A stretch of 64,000 nucleotides of DNA from Bacteroidetes bacterium SCGC AAA795-G10. GTDB lineage: Bacteria > Bacteroidota > Bacteroidia > Flavobacteriales > Flavobacteriaceae. Below the pieces are notes generated by a model. That model worked only from the letters and a program-made list of their open reading frames with translations. It had not been told where the DNA came from and made no database searches. The DNA lies in the NCBI GenBank assembly GCA_003130815.1, contig QFDA01000001.1, positions 448,131 to 512,130 of the forward strand. The letters are read 5' to 3'. The translations under genes were made by a program, and so were the position numbers. Positions 16,895 through 25,041 of the stretch are shown here, in pieces. Position 1 is the stretch's first letter; the number at the start of each line of letters is the position of its first letter.

Positions 16895-18799
16895 TCAATC
16901 GGGTTGACTAATAATCAAATAATTCCCTATGTTCAATATGTCTGTCATTTCTTGGCCATAAACATTCTCACCTTCACAATATTTTTTGACAATTCTTTCA
17001 ATGTAATTTAAATCAAAATATTCTGGACTAAATGAATCTAAATAGTTTTTTTGTTGGAAAGCGTCTTTAAATAATTTCTTAAATGAAGAGGCATTGACTA
17101 TCTCATCGGTATGGGAAAATGTTGGATTTATGTCATACAAATAAGAATGAGGGCCTGATTGATAATCAATCGGATAATCAATTTTATTAATTAACATCCA
17201 TTTTAAAGGGTACTTGGTATTATTTATATCTAGTCCCCTGCCCCAGCTTTCAGGCATTTGAGATAAAAAATCTATGACCCCTTTGTCTAGAAATGGAAGT
17301 CTGCATTTTAATCCAAAAGACTCGCATGTATGTTCAAGAGTTGCGACTGTTCCGCCTTGCCAATGAAAAGAATTATATAAATGTAGATAATGAGAATACA
17401 AATTGTCATATTCTATTTTATCCTTAAACATACTCAAATAAGTTTCTGATGCATTTATTAAGAACTTTTTTATACCACTTTCAGTTAAAAGTTGATTGTT
17501 AAACTTTGAATACAGTGGGATTCTACCACCGCTTAGAAAAAAAGATTCAAGTATTTGTAATTTTATTTCAACATCTCCTTTCTTAAGTTGATCAAATTTT
17601 GTTTTTGTATTATAGGACATAAAAATTTTCCAAACTGGATCATCTTCATATTTCCCTTCAATTAATTGTTTTAAAAATGTTGGTCCAAATAAGTATGTAG
17701 CCATTTTATCGCTATATTCTCTGAAGGCTATTGACTCAGGATGATATAAGGAAAAATATTGGCTAAATCCCAAATTATGGGCTCCATCACTAATTTCTCC
17801 TGCAAATACAACTGCCCCTTGCTTAGAAATTTTTGACGCTCCTTTTGCAAGTTGCCAATGATTATAACCTGTAAGGTTAAAAAACTCATGTGATCTAAAT
17901 AATGTTAAGACTTCATCCCTGATTTTATTTGCGTCTTTAGTATAGTCTAAATCAATTATGTGTAGTTTAACATTATAATAATCAGCAAATTTTTGAGCTC
18001 TATCTAATTCAAATTGATTAATTATTTTACTTCTTTTTGAATATCTCATCCTTCCAATAACACATTCAATTTTATCTGAACTGAATAAATGACACAAAGT
18101 AGCTAATATAGATGTAGAGTCCCATCCTGAGGATAACAAAACAATATTTTGGATTTCAGATGCCCTAGCCCTAACTGCTTCTATGAATAAATTTGAGTAA
18201 TCCTGTAATTTGGAATAATCATCTTTTTTGAATACAACTTTTGGAACAAATTGTATTTTATCAACCGAAAGTTTATTGTCATTTATTGTAAGCTTTTCAT
18301 TTATACCTAATCTGTTTAATTTTTTGTTTAGAGTATGTTTCTTAAGAGGTCTACTTCCATAAATTGATAATACTTGAGCCAATCCATTTTGATCAATAGA
18401 ACCTAAATCAACGTCGCGGGGAATCATTTCTTTTCCAGATGTTATGTAGTAAATTTCTTTTTCTAAAACCCAATATACATTTGCCCTTCCAAAATTATCA
18501 GTCCAAACTGAAATACAATTGTTTTTTGATATCTTGACAATTACAAATCTTCCTTCAAACTCTGGTATTTTTTTAAAATCTGCTAAATTTTTATAATTTT
18601 TTAATGAGGTATTAACTTTATTTTTATCTCTTCCTCCAAGCAAATCTCCTAACAATATACATACACTCCCATCTTTATCTTCCCATTCTAAATTTGCACA
18701 ATCACCTTCAATTTTTATTAAATCGTTATTGAATATAATTGGGTGTTTATCAGATATATATTTGTTTTTGCTATTTGATATTGTAATTCTGTAGTTCAT
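16895..18799 (-). CDS. Asparagine-synthetase-like amidotransferase lacking the N-terminal Cys
   Basis: A 634-residue homologue of class II asparagine synthetases. The C-terminal ATP pyrophosphatase domain starts with LLSSGWDSTS (residues 221-230), a variant of the SGGxDS PP-loop, followed by further family features such as FAGEISDGAHNLGFS and RLPFLDKGVIDFL. The N-terminal glutaminase domain is diverged. It begins MNYRITISN, so the nucleophile Cys2 is absent, although GRFVIVKISK and TDNFGRANVYW recall the fold. It should therefore activate a carboxylate with ATP but not hydrolyse glutamine, as in beta-lactam synthetase-type relatives. Beside the nonulosonic acid cassette, amidation of a uronic or ulosonic acid using free ammonia or another amine is possible. 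Confidence 0.8.
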   Translation of the reverse strand: MNYRITISNSKNKYISDKHPIIFNNDLIKIEGDCANLEWEDKDGSVCILLGDLLGGRDKNKVNTSLKNYKNLADFKKIPEFEGRFVIVKISKNNCISVWTDNFGRANVYWVLEKEIYYITSGKEMIPRDVDLGSIDQNGLAQVLSIYGSRPLKKHTLNKKLNRLGINEKLTINDNKLSVDKIQFVPKVVFKKDDYSKLQDYSNLFIEAVRARASEIQNIVLLSSGWDSTSILATLCHLFSSDKIECVIGRMRYSKRSKIINQFELDRAQKFADYYNVKLHIIDLDYTKDANKIRDEVLTLFRSHEFFNLTGYNHWQLAKGASKISKQGAVVFAGEISDGAHNLGFSQYFSLYHPESIAFREYSDKMATYLFGPTFLKQLIEGKYEDDPVWKIFMSYNTKTKFDQLKKGDVEIKLQILESFFLSGGRIPLYSKFNNQLLTESGIKKFLINASETYLSMFKDKIEYDNLYSHYLHLYNSFHWQGGTVATLEHTCESFGLKCRLPFLDKGVIDFLSQMPESWGRGLDINNTKYPLKWMLINKIDYPIDYQSGPHSYLYDINPTFSHTDEIVNASSFKKLFKDAFQQKNYLDSFSPEYFDLNYIERIVKKYCEGENVYGQEMTDILNIGNYLIISQPD

Positions 18800-18806
18800 G
18801 ATTTTT

Positions 18807-19847
18807 TTATTTATTTAATTTATCTAAAGACATTCTTGTTCCTCTTAAATAATCGTTTTTAAAAGTACATCCCAAGATATCTTGTAAATATTTTGGATGA
18901 AGCCCATAACCAGGGCGGATTGATCTTACATTTTCATTAGTAATTAATTCTCCCTTTTTTACATTTTTTGTGATGTATAAAGATCTCGAAAAATTTCTTC
19001 CCTTTTTCTGTTTACTAGTTAACTCATAGTTAATTTCACCAACACATACCTCTGCTTCTCTAATTGATTTAACCATTTCACTGAATCCATTTTTATCCAA
19101 TGAAAAGCTTGCATCTGGCCCCCCTATAGATTTATCTAGAATAAAATGTTTTTCAATAATTTTAGCCCCCAGATTAACAGCAACTATTGGGGCTGTAATA
19201 CCGAGCGTGTGATCTGAAAGACCAGTTACAACTCCATATCTTTTTTTAAGATCTGAAATCATGATCAAATTAGCTTCGTTAATAGGTGCAGGATAACTTG
19301 AAGTGCATTTTAGTAATGCTAAATTACTATTACCTACTTCTTTACATGTTGAAAGTGCCAAATCAATATCATTCATTGTTGCTATACCGGTTGAAATAAT
19401 CGTTGGCTTTCCTTTAGATGCTATGTATTGAATTAATGGTGTGTCGGTAATTTCAAATGATGCAATTTTGTATATTGGATTATCTAAATCTTCTAAAAAA
19501 TCGACTGCAGTTTTATCAAAAGGTGATGAAAAGCATAATAAACCTTCTTCATTTGCTACTCTAAACAATTCTTCATGCCATTCCCACGGAGTAAATGCAC
19601 TTTCATATAATTTGTAATAACTCTGTCCATCCCAAATTGAATTATTTTTTATTACAAAATCATTTCTTTCTGAATCTATGGTAATTGTATCAGGTCTATA
19701 TGTTTGAAGCTTTACAGCATCCGCACCTGCTTTTTTTGCAGCACATATTGTTTTTATCGCAGTTGACAAAGAACCATTATGATTAGCTGATAGCTCAGCG
19801 ACAATTAAAACTTTCTCTAATTGATTAAAATTTAAAAAATTAATCAT
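18807..19847 (-). CDS. pseI: Pseudaminic acid synthase-type NeuB protein
   Basis: A 346-residue NeuB-family synthase that condenses phosphoenolpyruvate with a 6-carbon amino sugar to give a nonulosonic acid. VAELSANHNGS near residue 17-26 is the family opening. IIEKHFILDKSIGGPDASFSL near residues 225-245 has the GGPDASFSL wording typical of PseI rather than sialic acid or legionaminic acid synthases. A C-terminal SAF (antifreeze-like) domain covers about 285-346. A second NeuB-type protein is encoded at 22644-23648, so two such acids, or two steps, are implied. The gene overlaps the small 62-residue protein gene by eight bases. Confidence 0.86.
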   Translation of the reverse strand: MINFLNFNQLEKVLIVAELSANHNGSLSTAIKTICAAKKAGADAVKLQTYRPDTITIDSERNDFVIKNNSIWDGQSYYKLYESAFTPWEWHEELFRVANEEGLLCFSSPFDKTAVDFLEDLDNPIYKIASFEITDTPLIQYIASKGKPTIISTGIATMNDIDLALSTCKEVGNSNLALLKCTSSYPAPINEANLIMISDLKKRYGVVTGLSDHTLGITAPIVAVNLGAKIIEKHFILDKSIGGPDASFSLDKNGFSEMVKSIREAEVCVGEINYELTSKQKKGRNFSRSLYITKNVKKGELITNENVRSIRPGYGLHPKYLQDILGCTFKNDYLRGTRMSLDKLNK

Positions 19848-20028
19848 TGTTCTCTGAAAGTTTCTTTAAAAGGTCTCCTATTTTTTTATCATCCTTATTG
19901 ATTTTTTTAACAATATCCCTCGCTTCAGATGGAGCATGCTTAAATGCTAACCTCAAGATATTCATCCAATTTATATTATTTTTTGTTCTAACTTTTTCTA
20001 TAGCATCTATGATCTCAAAATCTGTCAT
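19840..20028 (-). CDS. Small unknown protein between formyltransferase and PseI
   Basis: A 62-residue protein from the ATG at 20028, four bases after the formyltransferase stop. An upstream in-frame start at 20064 would overlap that gene by 32 bases. The product is a charged, helical chain MTDFEIIDAIEKVRTKNNIN followed by WMNILRLAF, an Ala/Pro break, and a Lys-rich amphipathic C-terminus ending KKLSEND-like. There is no signal peptide or membrane segment. Conservation of spacing and overlap with PseI shows it is translated. I recognise no domain. It may be a scaffold or regulator of neighbouring enzymes, which is a guess. Confidence 0.75.
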   Translation of the reverse strand: MTDFEIIDAIEKVRTKNNINWMNILRLAFKHAPSEARDIVKKINKDDKKIGDLLKKLSENND

Positions 20029-20032
20029 TTTT

Positions 20033-20566
20033 TTATATTTTATTAATTTCAATGTTCCAGTCAATATTTTTTGGCAAATCTTTTTCTTTATGAAATGACC
20101 CCGTCCCAGTTTGTGGTTTGGGAACTATCTTATTTGTAATAATTTTATTAAAAGAATTGTAAAATAAATCCTCAATTGTTTTTTTTAATTTCATGTAGCT
20201 TGATAATAAAGTATCTGTTTCCGTAAATACTTGTTTTTTCTGAACTAAAATTGGCCCTGTATCAATCCCTTCATCCATAAAATGAATTGTAACTCCTTTA
20301 GGTGTCTTTTCTTTAAAACTCCAATAATTAGGGTGAGCCCCTCTATTAAATGGTAAATAAGAAATGTGCAAATTTATAATAGGGTTTTTTAAATTATCTA
20401 TATGATTTTTTGAAATTATATGCCTGTACCCATAGGATACAATCCAATCAAACTTTTGATAGTTTAAATATTCAAGTTTTTTATTATGAAAGTATGTCTC
20501 TCCATATTTAGATAAGAATGAGAACATTTTTTTATTTTGTTTTTCACCCAAATAAAGGATATTCAC
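20033..20566 (-). CDS. Sugar N-formyltransferase-like protein
   Basis: A compact 177-residue member of the methionyl-tRNA formyltransferase fold family that uses N10-formyl-tetrahydrofolate. The catalytic trio is visible: N65 and H67 in INLHISYLP, and D102 in EGIDTGPI, with GVTIHFMDEG just before. The length covers only the Rossmann-type N-terminal domain, as in short sugar formyltransferases, and has no tRNA-binding C-terminal domain. It should formylate an amino group of a nonulosonic acid or precursor, consistent with neighbouring aminotransferases. It lies two bases downstream of the class III aminotransferase gene. Confidence 0.85.
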   Translation of the reverse strand: MNILYLGEKQNKKMFSFLSKYGETYFHNKKLEYLNYQKFDWIVSYGYRHIISKNHIDNLKNPIINLHISYLPFNRGAHPNYWSFKEKTPKGVTIHFMDEGIDTGPILVQKKQVFTETDTLLSSYMKLKKTIEDLFYNSFNKIITNKIVPKPQTGTGSFHKEKDLPKNIDWNIEINKI

Positions 20567-20567
20567 T

Positions 20568-21875
20568 TTAATTTAATCTTTGAAAACCATTATGTGCAAT
20601 TTTACTATCTAGAAGATTGTCAATATTTAACTCTCCAACAATACATTTTTTTATATTAAAAAAAATTTCGTCTAAAACTTCTGAGTAATTGTCTATAACT
20701 TTATGAGTATGTGCTGTAGATGCATAAAAACTCGTCGTTGCCAAATAACCCTTTTTCAAAAATTCTTGTATTAAATATGTTTTAAATTTTTGAGCATCTT
20801 TATTTTCAAAACTAAATGAACTGATGGATGGTAAGCCACTTATCTTAATATTCACTTCATATTTTTTTGAAGAAAATTTCCATTTTTCTTGCATGTAATT
20901 ACCTAAGGCAGTAATTATTTCCCAAGACTTTTCTCTTTCCATTATCTCTAAGGTTTTTAGGGCAGCTGTTGGACCTATCCTTTCAGTCCAAAAAGTGCTG
21001 CTTATAAATGTTTTTTGAGCTGCTTCCATAACACTTCTTTTTCCAACAACAGCAGTTATAGCATATCCATTACCTAGAGCTTTTCCGTACATAGCTATAT
21101 CAGGCTCAACATTAAACTTTTGATGAATACCTCCAAATGTTTCTCTAAATCCTGAGGTACATTCATCAAAAATTAAAACAATCCCTTTTTTTGTCGCTAA
21201 TTGTCTGACATCATCCAAAAATCTATCCTTAGGTTCGATATTTCTGACTACTTCCATTTTTATAATACCAATTTTGTGCTCTTCAATTATTTTTTTCAGG
21301 TAATCTATATCATTATAATTGAATGGAAAAACAGTATTTTCAAGACCTTTAGGAACACCTGCAGGATTCAATCCTGATAAAAGATGATTTGAAAGATCAT
21401 TTCCATTATTATGATTTGCAGAAAGATACCAATCATGCCATCCATGATAACCACATATTGCAATTTTATCATTACCCGAAGCTGCCCTAGCAATTCTTAT
21501 AGCAACAGAATTAGCCTCTCCGCCAGTTCTAGCAAATCTAACCATGTCTGCCCATGGATTAATTTCAATCAATCTCTCAGCTAATAAAACTTCCTCTGGG
21601 CAATTTAATGTACTCATATTACCTAGTTTTAAAATTTCATTAACTGCGTTATCTACCTCATTATTCCTATACCCAAGAGCATTTGTACCCACACTCATTG
21701 TAGAACAATCAAAATATTTTACCCCATCTAAATCCCAGACTTCACATCCAATAGCCTTATTAAAGTATGACGGCCATAAATCTGGTAAAAACATTTCAGG
21801 TCTTTTAGATAAAAGCATTGTTCCTCCAGGTATTAATTTTTTTGCTTTATTGTATAAGTTTTGTCCTTTAAACAT
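20568..21875 (-). CDS. Class III (GSA-like) PLP aminotransferase
   Basis: A 435-residue aminotransferase of the glutamate-1-semialdehyde aminomutase/class III group. FDECTSGFRETFGG holds the Asp that contacts the pyridoxal ring, MYGKALGNGYAITAVVG the Schiff-base Lys (about residue 268), and FARTGGEANSVAIRIARA the phosphate-binding region. Although it resembles HemL, its place in a sugar operon between a CMP-sugar synthetase and a formyltransferase argues for amination of a sugar carbonyl rather than haem synthesis. Such GSA-like enzymes recur in nonulosonic acid loci. The exact sugar is unknown. Confidence 0.87.
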   Translation of the reverse strand: MFKGQNLYNKAKKLIPGGTMLLSKRPEMFLPDLWPSYFNKAIGCEVWDLDGVKYFDCSTMSVGTNALGYRNNEVDNAVNEILKLGNMSTLNCPEEVLLAERLIEINPWADMVRFARTGGEANSVAIRIARAASGNDKIAICGYHGWHDWYLSANHNNGNDLSNHLLSGLNPAGVPKGLENTVFPFNYNDIDYLKKIIEEHKIGIIKMEVVRNIEPKDRFLDDVRQLATKKGIVLIFDECTSGFRETFGGIHQKFNVEPDIAMYGKALGNGYAITAVVGKRSVMEAAQKTFISSTFWTERIGPTAALKTLEIMEREKSWEIITALGNYMQEKWKFSSKKYEVNIKISGLPSISSFSFENKDAQKFKTYLIQEFLKKGYLATTSFYASTAHTHKVIDNYSEVLDEIFFNIKKCIVGELNIDNLLDSKIAHNGFQRLN

Positions 21876-21889
21876 TTTATCAAAATAAT

Positions 21890-22642
21890 TTATTTGTACA
21901 TACTTTCATAGCCTTTTAAAGTAAATGGGTAAACCAATTCTTTTAGGCTTTTATTTTCATCTAAAAAACCTATTACATCTTCTAGAATTATGTTAGGGGC
22001 TTGGTGACAAAATTCCTTATAGATCTTTCTACAAACAACAAGATCTTCCGGATTATCAACAGTCAATCTAAGATCTTTGCGATTTAATCGCTTTGGGGCC
22101 ATAATTTTTTTTACTTTAAATGAGTGATAGTTTTCCCTTATAAATAATGTGCACATTTCCGAACGATGTCTGCTATTACCTTTTTTGTGTGATAGTTCTA
22201 AAGCATTTAATTTGATAAATTCAAATCCACACCCATCAATTATTTCATCATAAAAAGTTGCATCATTATCATCATTACAATGTGTTACCCATGATTTTTC
22301 TACTGCCTTGTAATATAAAAAGGGAGATTCACTAGTTACTCTAAAAACATCAGTACCTTCTACCTCCTTACATGCGAGAATAAGCCTAGATAAAACATCT
22401 ATCTCATCTCCAGTTATGTATTTAATTCTTTTCTCTTTTGCTATTTTTTTAAAAATGTCATTTTCCTTACCCTCACTAATAGCTAAAACAATTGAATTAA
22501 TTGATTTGATTGTCTTCAAACAATCGATTATATTATCAATTACTCTAATTCCTTTGTCTATATCCAAGTTCTGGATAGGTTTCCCAAACAAACGTGAACC
22601 TTGATTTCTGCATGCTAATACAGCTACTAATTTTCTACTCAT
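21890..22642 (-). CDS. CMP-sugar cytidylyltransferase (SpsF/PseF-like)
   Basis: A 250-residue nucleotidyltransferase of the acylneuraminate cytidylyltransferase/SpsF group. The first strand LVAVLACRNQGSRLFGKPI is the CTP-binding N-terminus. ITGDEIDVLSRLILAC and VFRVTSESPFLYY correspond to the nucleotide and sugar regions, and RLTVDNPEDLVVCRKIY is an SpsF-type hallmark. It should activate a nonulosonic acid made by one of the two NeuB-type neighbours as a CMP-sugar. It is followed by the class III aminotransferase gene after 14 bases. Alternative names are PseF or NeuA, and only the family level is secure. Confidence 0.82.
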   Translation of the reverse strand: MSRKLVAVLACRNQGSRLFGKPIQNLDIDKGIRVIDNIIDCLKTIKSINSIVLAISEGKENDIFKKIAKEKRIKYITGDEIDVLSRLILACKEVEGTDVFRVTSESPFLYYKAVEKSWVTHCNDDNDATFYDEIIDGCGFEFIKLNALELSHKKGNSRHRSEMCTLFIRENYHSFKVKKIMAPKRLNRKDLRLTVDNPEDLVVCRKIYKEFCHQAPNIILEDVIGFLDENKSLKELVYPFTLKGYESMYK

Positions 22643-22643
22643 A

Positions 22644-23648
22644 TTAACTAAAATGATCTTTTAATATGGGTTGATTACATTTTAATTTTTTTTTGACAAT
22701 TTTACCTAAAACCAAATCAAGTTTTTTAATTGATTTAATGTTGGATGTTCTTTTAAGTGTAATATTTTGGAAAGTTAACATTTCACCTGGTGAAATGTCT
22801 TTTGATGCAACTATGTCTCTTCTAATATTTTCCCTATATTTTTTTTCTGAATCACTCATCTTAAAATCATTTTCTTTATTAATTATCCCTAAAGCCTTTT
22901 GACCCAAATTCACTTCATTTACGAAACATGAAAACTCATCTGGGTTTAATGCAGATTCAAAATCCTCTAATTCCATTATTCTTCCCAATGTTATATGTTT
23001 TTCGATTGTTTTTGCACCTGCTCCAATAGCAACTAGTGATACAATAGATGATAATTTTTCGTCTACAGCATGGTCCGCAAATCCCATCTCGAAATTTAAT
23101 CGCAATTTTGAAGCCATTTCCCTAATAGCTTCTATTCTAAAGACTTGATTGTCCAGAATTTCTGTGGGATATCCTTGAAAGCCGCACATTAAAACTAAAG
23201 CCTTTGATTTAAGAATTTTCAAAGCTTTTTCAATTTCCATCCAATAAGCACCACCTACACCCAATATGACTTTTTTGATTGAAGAATTTGCAATTGATTC
23301 TAATAAGCTAATATTTGTGATATCGGTCCCATGAACTTTAATAGTATTTAATCCTGCTTTTTCAGCAGTACAAAGACTCTTAGCTCCAAATACATCTACA
23401 ATAAAATCTAATCCAAGTGAAATTGCATAATCATTTAATTGTTTCCACTTACCTTCCTCCATTTCTAAGTTTTTGAAAAGATTATAATATTTATAATCTT
23501 TAGTCGCAAGTTCATCAGCGTAAACAAGTTGAAATTTCACTGCATTTGAACTTGATTTGGATGCTGCTTTTATTAATAATTTTGATTGGTTAAATTTTCC
23601 TTCAAAACCTTGAGCAACCTCTGCTATTATGTATACATTATTTTTCAT
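22644..23648 (-). CDS. Second NeuB-family nonulosonic acid synthase
   Basis: A 334-residue NeuB-family protein from the ATG at 23648, which overlaps the upstream TAA as TAATG. The longer frame begins with TTG and is less likely. The TIM-barrel opening reads IIAEVAQGFEGKFNQ, and TIEKHITLGR holds the conserved Lys-His. The GGPD-type segment of PseI is replaced by RIMELEDFESALNPDEF. A SAF domain (VASKDISPGEMLTFQNI) ends the protein. It differs clearly from the PseI-like protein at 18807-19847, so it probably uses a different amino sugar or aldehyde. Confidence 0.85.
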   Translation of the reverse strand: MKNNVYIIAEVAQGFEGKFNQSKLLIKAASKSSSNAVKFQLVYADELATKDYKYYNLFKNLEMEEGKWKQLNDYAISLGLDFIVDVFGAKSLCTAEKAGLNTIKVHGTDITNISLLESIANSSIKKVILGVGGAYWMEIEKALKILKSKALVLMCGFQGYPTEILDNQVFRIEAIREMASKLRLNFEMGFADHAVDEKLSSIVSLVAIGAGAKTIEKHITLGRIMELEDFESALNPDEFSCFVNEVNLGQKALGIINKENDFKMSDSEKKYRENIRRDIVASKDISPGEMLTFQNITLKRTSNIKSIKKLDLVLGKIVKKKLKCNQPILKDHFS

Positions 23649-24490
23649 TACCAATTAACAGGATTTAGAATAAAAATATCTTTTATTTTAATCTTTCTAA
23701 TATCTTCAAAAACCTTTAATGGCAGATTAGACGAATATGAATTCAAAATTGAACATAATTGTTCTTGTGTTTCAACTCCAATAATTATCCGGTCTATGGC
23801 CTTATTCATTTTTACAAAACCTAAAGCCAAATCAAGAATAGAAAAACCATATTTTGCCTTAATTAGATCTAACTCCTTAAAAGCTGCCCTTAAACTTTTA
23901 AACTTTTCGCCTAATTCAGAAATTTTTTTAAAATAAAGGCCTTGTAGAAAAATTGATCTTACATGAATTTCAATTTTCTTTTCCTTTAAAAAATTTAAAT
24001 AAGACTCAAACTTTCTATCTAATAAACTGTAAGGAATTTGAACAATATCAGGGATCATTTTTTTATTAATAAGAATTTCTAGCTCATTAGGTTCATAGAC
24101 TGAGTAACCAATTTTTTTTGTCATTCCACTAAGTTTTAACATTTTCATATCTTCCCATAAATAGTTATTATTCAATAAAATTTCCGGTTTATGGAAAAGA
24201 TATCCGTAAATGTTAGAACTTTTTAACCTCTTCAAAGATCTTAACAGTGATGTTTTAAGACTATCTCCATTAAGTTCTCCAACTTTTGTAACTATTTTTC
24301 TCTTATTAGAATAATTGTCTCCTAATCTTAATTCAGAATTGCCATATATAGATGATGTATCAAAAACCGAAATATCATTTTGATCTGCTTTTGAAAGAAT
24401 TAATCTTAATTCTTTGTCTGATGGTATACCGTTTATGTTTGAAATACCATAATCTAGTCCCCATTGAACTGTACCTAATGCAATTCTCAT
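23648..24490 (-). CDS. Aldo/keto reductase family protein
   Basis: A 280-residue aldo/keto reductase (NADPH-dependent TIM barrel). ALGTVQWGLDYG begins the barrel, and FDTSSIYGNSE carries the catalytic Asp and Tyr. The Lys is in KIVTKVGEL and the His in YGYLFHKPE, completing the tetrad in order. Members of this group recur beside NeuB/SpsF genes in nonulosonic acid loci. It overlaps the acetyltransferase gene by four bases at its start and shares a TAATG junction with the NeuB gene, so translation is coupled. Substrate not known. Confidence 0.87.
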   Translation of the reverse strand: MRIALGTVQWGLDYGISNINGIPSDKELRLILSKADQNDISVFDTSSIYGNSELRLGDNYSNKRKIVTKVGELNGDSLKTSLLRSLKRLKSSNIYGYLFHKPEILLNNNYLWEDMKMLKLSGMTKKIGYSVYEPNELEILINKKMIPDIVQIPYSLLDRKFESYLNFLKEKKIEIHVRSIFLQGLYFKKISELGEKFKSLRAAFKELDLIKAKYGFSILDLALGFVKMNKAIDRIIIGVETQEQLCSILNSYSSNLPLKVFEDIRKIKIKDIFILNPVNW

Positions 24491-25041
24491 GTTAAATTAT
24501 TATTAAAAATCGCCATCCTAATTATATCCTCAAAATTCCCCCTATGAAAAATATGTTTTTTAAATTTCCCCTCAACTGAAAACCCCAATGACTTATAAAG
24601 ATTTATTGCATTTTTATTTTTTACCATAACTCCTAAGTTGATTTTACGTAAATAAAGTTTTTCAAAACAAAATTTTATGACAAGCCTTGAAGCTTCAGAA
24701 GCAAATCCCTTACCTTGAAAATTTCTGTCCCCTAGCATTATCCCGTACTCTCCAAACCTATTTTTGTTATCTACAGGATCAATTTTTATATTTCCTATGT
24801 GAGTATTGCTTTTTTTAGAAACTATTGCCCAGAAATATTGTGGTTCATTTTCAACTTTTTCTAAATAATTTTTAAGCTTTTCTAATGTGTAATCTCCACC
24901 GCTGTTCATAAACTTAATTACATCAAAATCATTCATCCAATTGACATAATCTTTTGATATAAATGCCTTATTAAGAGGCTTTAAAATTATTCTTCTAGAC
25001 TCTAATATTGGAATATAAAGTCCTTTTTGAGGTTTATCCAT
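24487..25041 (-). CDS. GNAT acetyltransferase (RimJ/RimL type, PseH-like position)
   Basis: A 184-residue GNAT N-acetyltransferase. The acetyl-CoA loop is visible as RNFQGKGFASEASR (Q/RxxGxG/A pattern) near residue 110, and VMVKNKNAINLYKSLGF is the standard helix after strand 5. In pseudaminic acid synthesis PseH N-acetylates the amino group installed by PseC. The PseC-like gene lies directly upstream with a one-base overlap, so this is a good PseH candidate. Sequence alone does not separate PseH from other sugar GNATs. Confidence 0.85.
   Translation of the reverse strand: MDKPQKGLYIPILESRRIILKPLNKAFISKDYVNWMNDFDVIKFMNSGGDYTLEKLKNYLEKVENEPQYFWAIVSKKSNTHIGNIKIDPVDNKNRFGEYGIMLGDRNFQGKGFASEASRLVIKFCFEKLYLRKINLGVMVKNKNAINLYKSLGFSVEGKFKKHIFHRGNFEDIIRMAIFNNNLT

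Noticed and set aside
20568-21875. Possible haem-biosynthesis HemL
   Set aside because: Although GSA-like, it sits in a nonulosonic acid cassette without haem genes, so a sugar aminotransferase is preferred.
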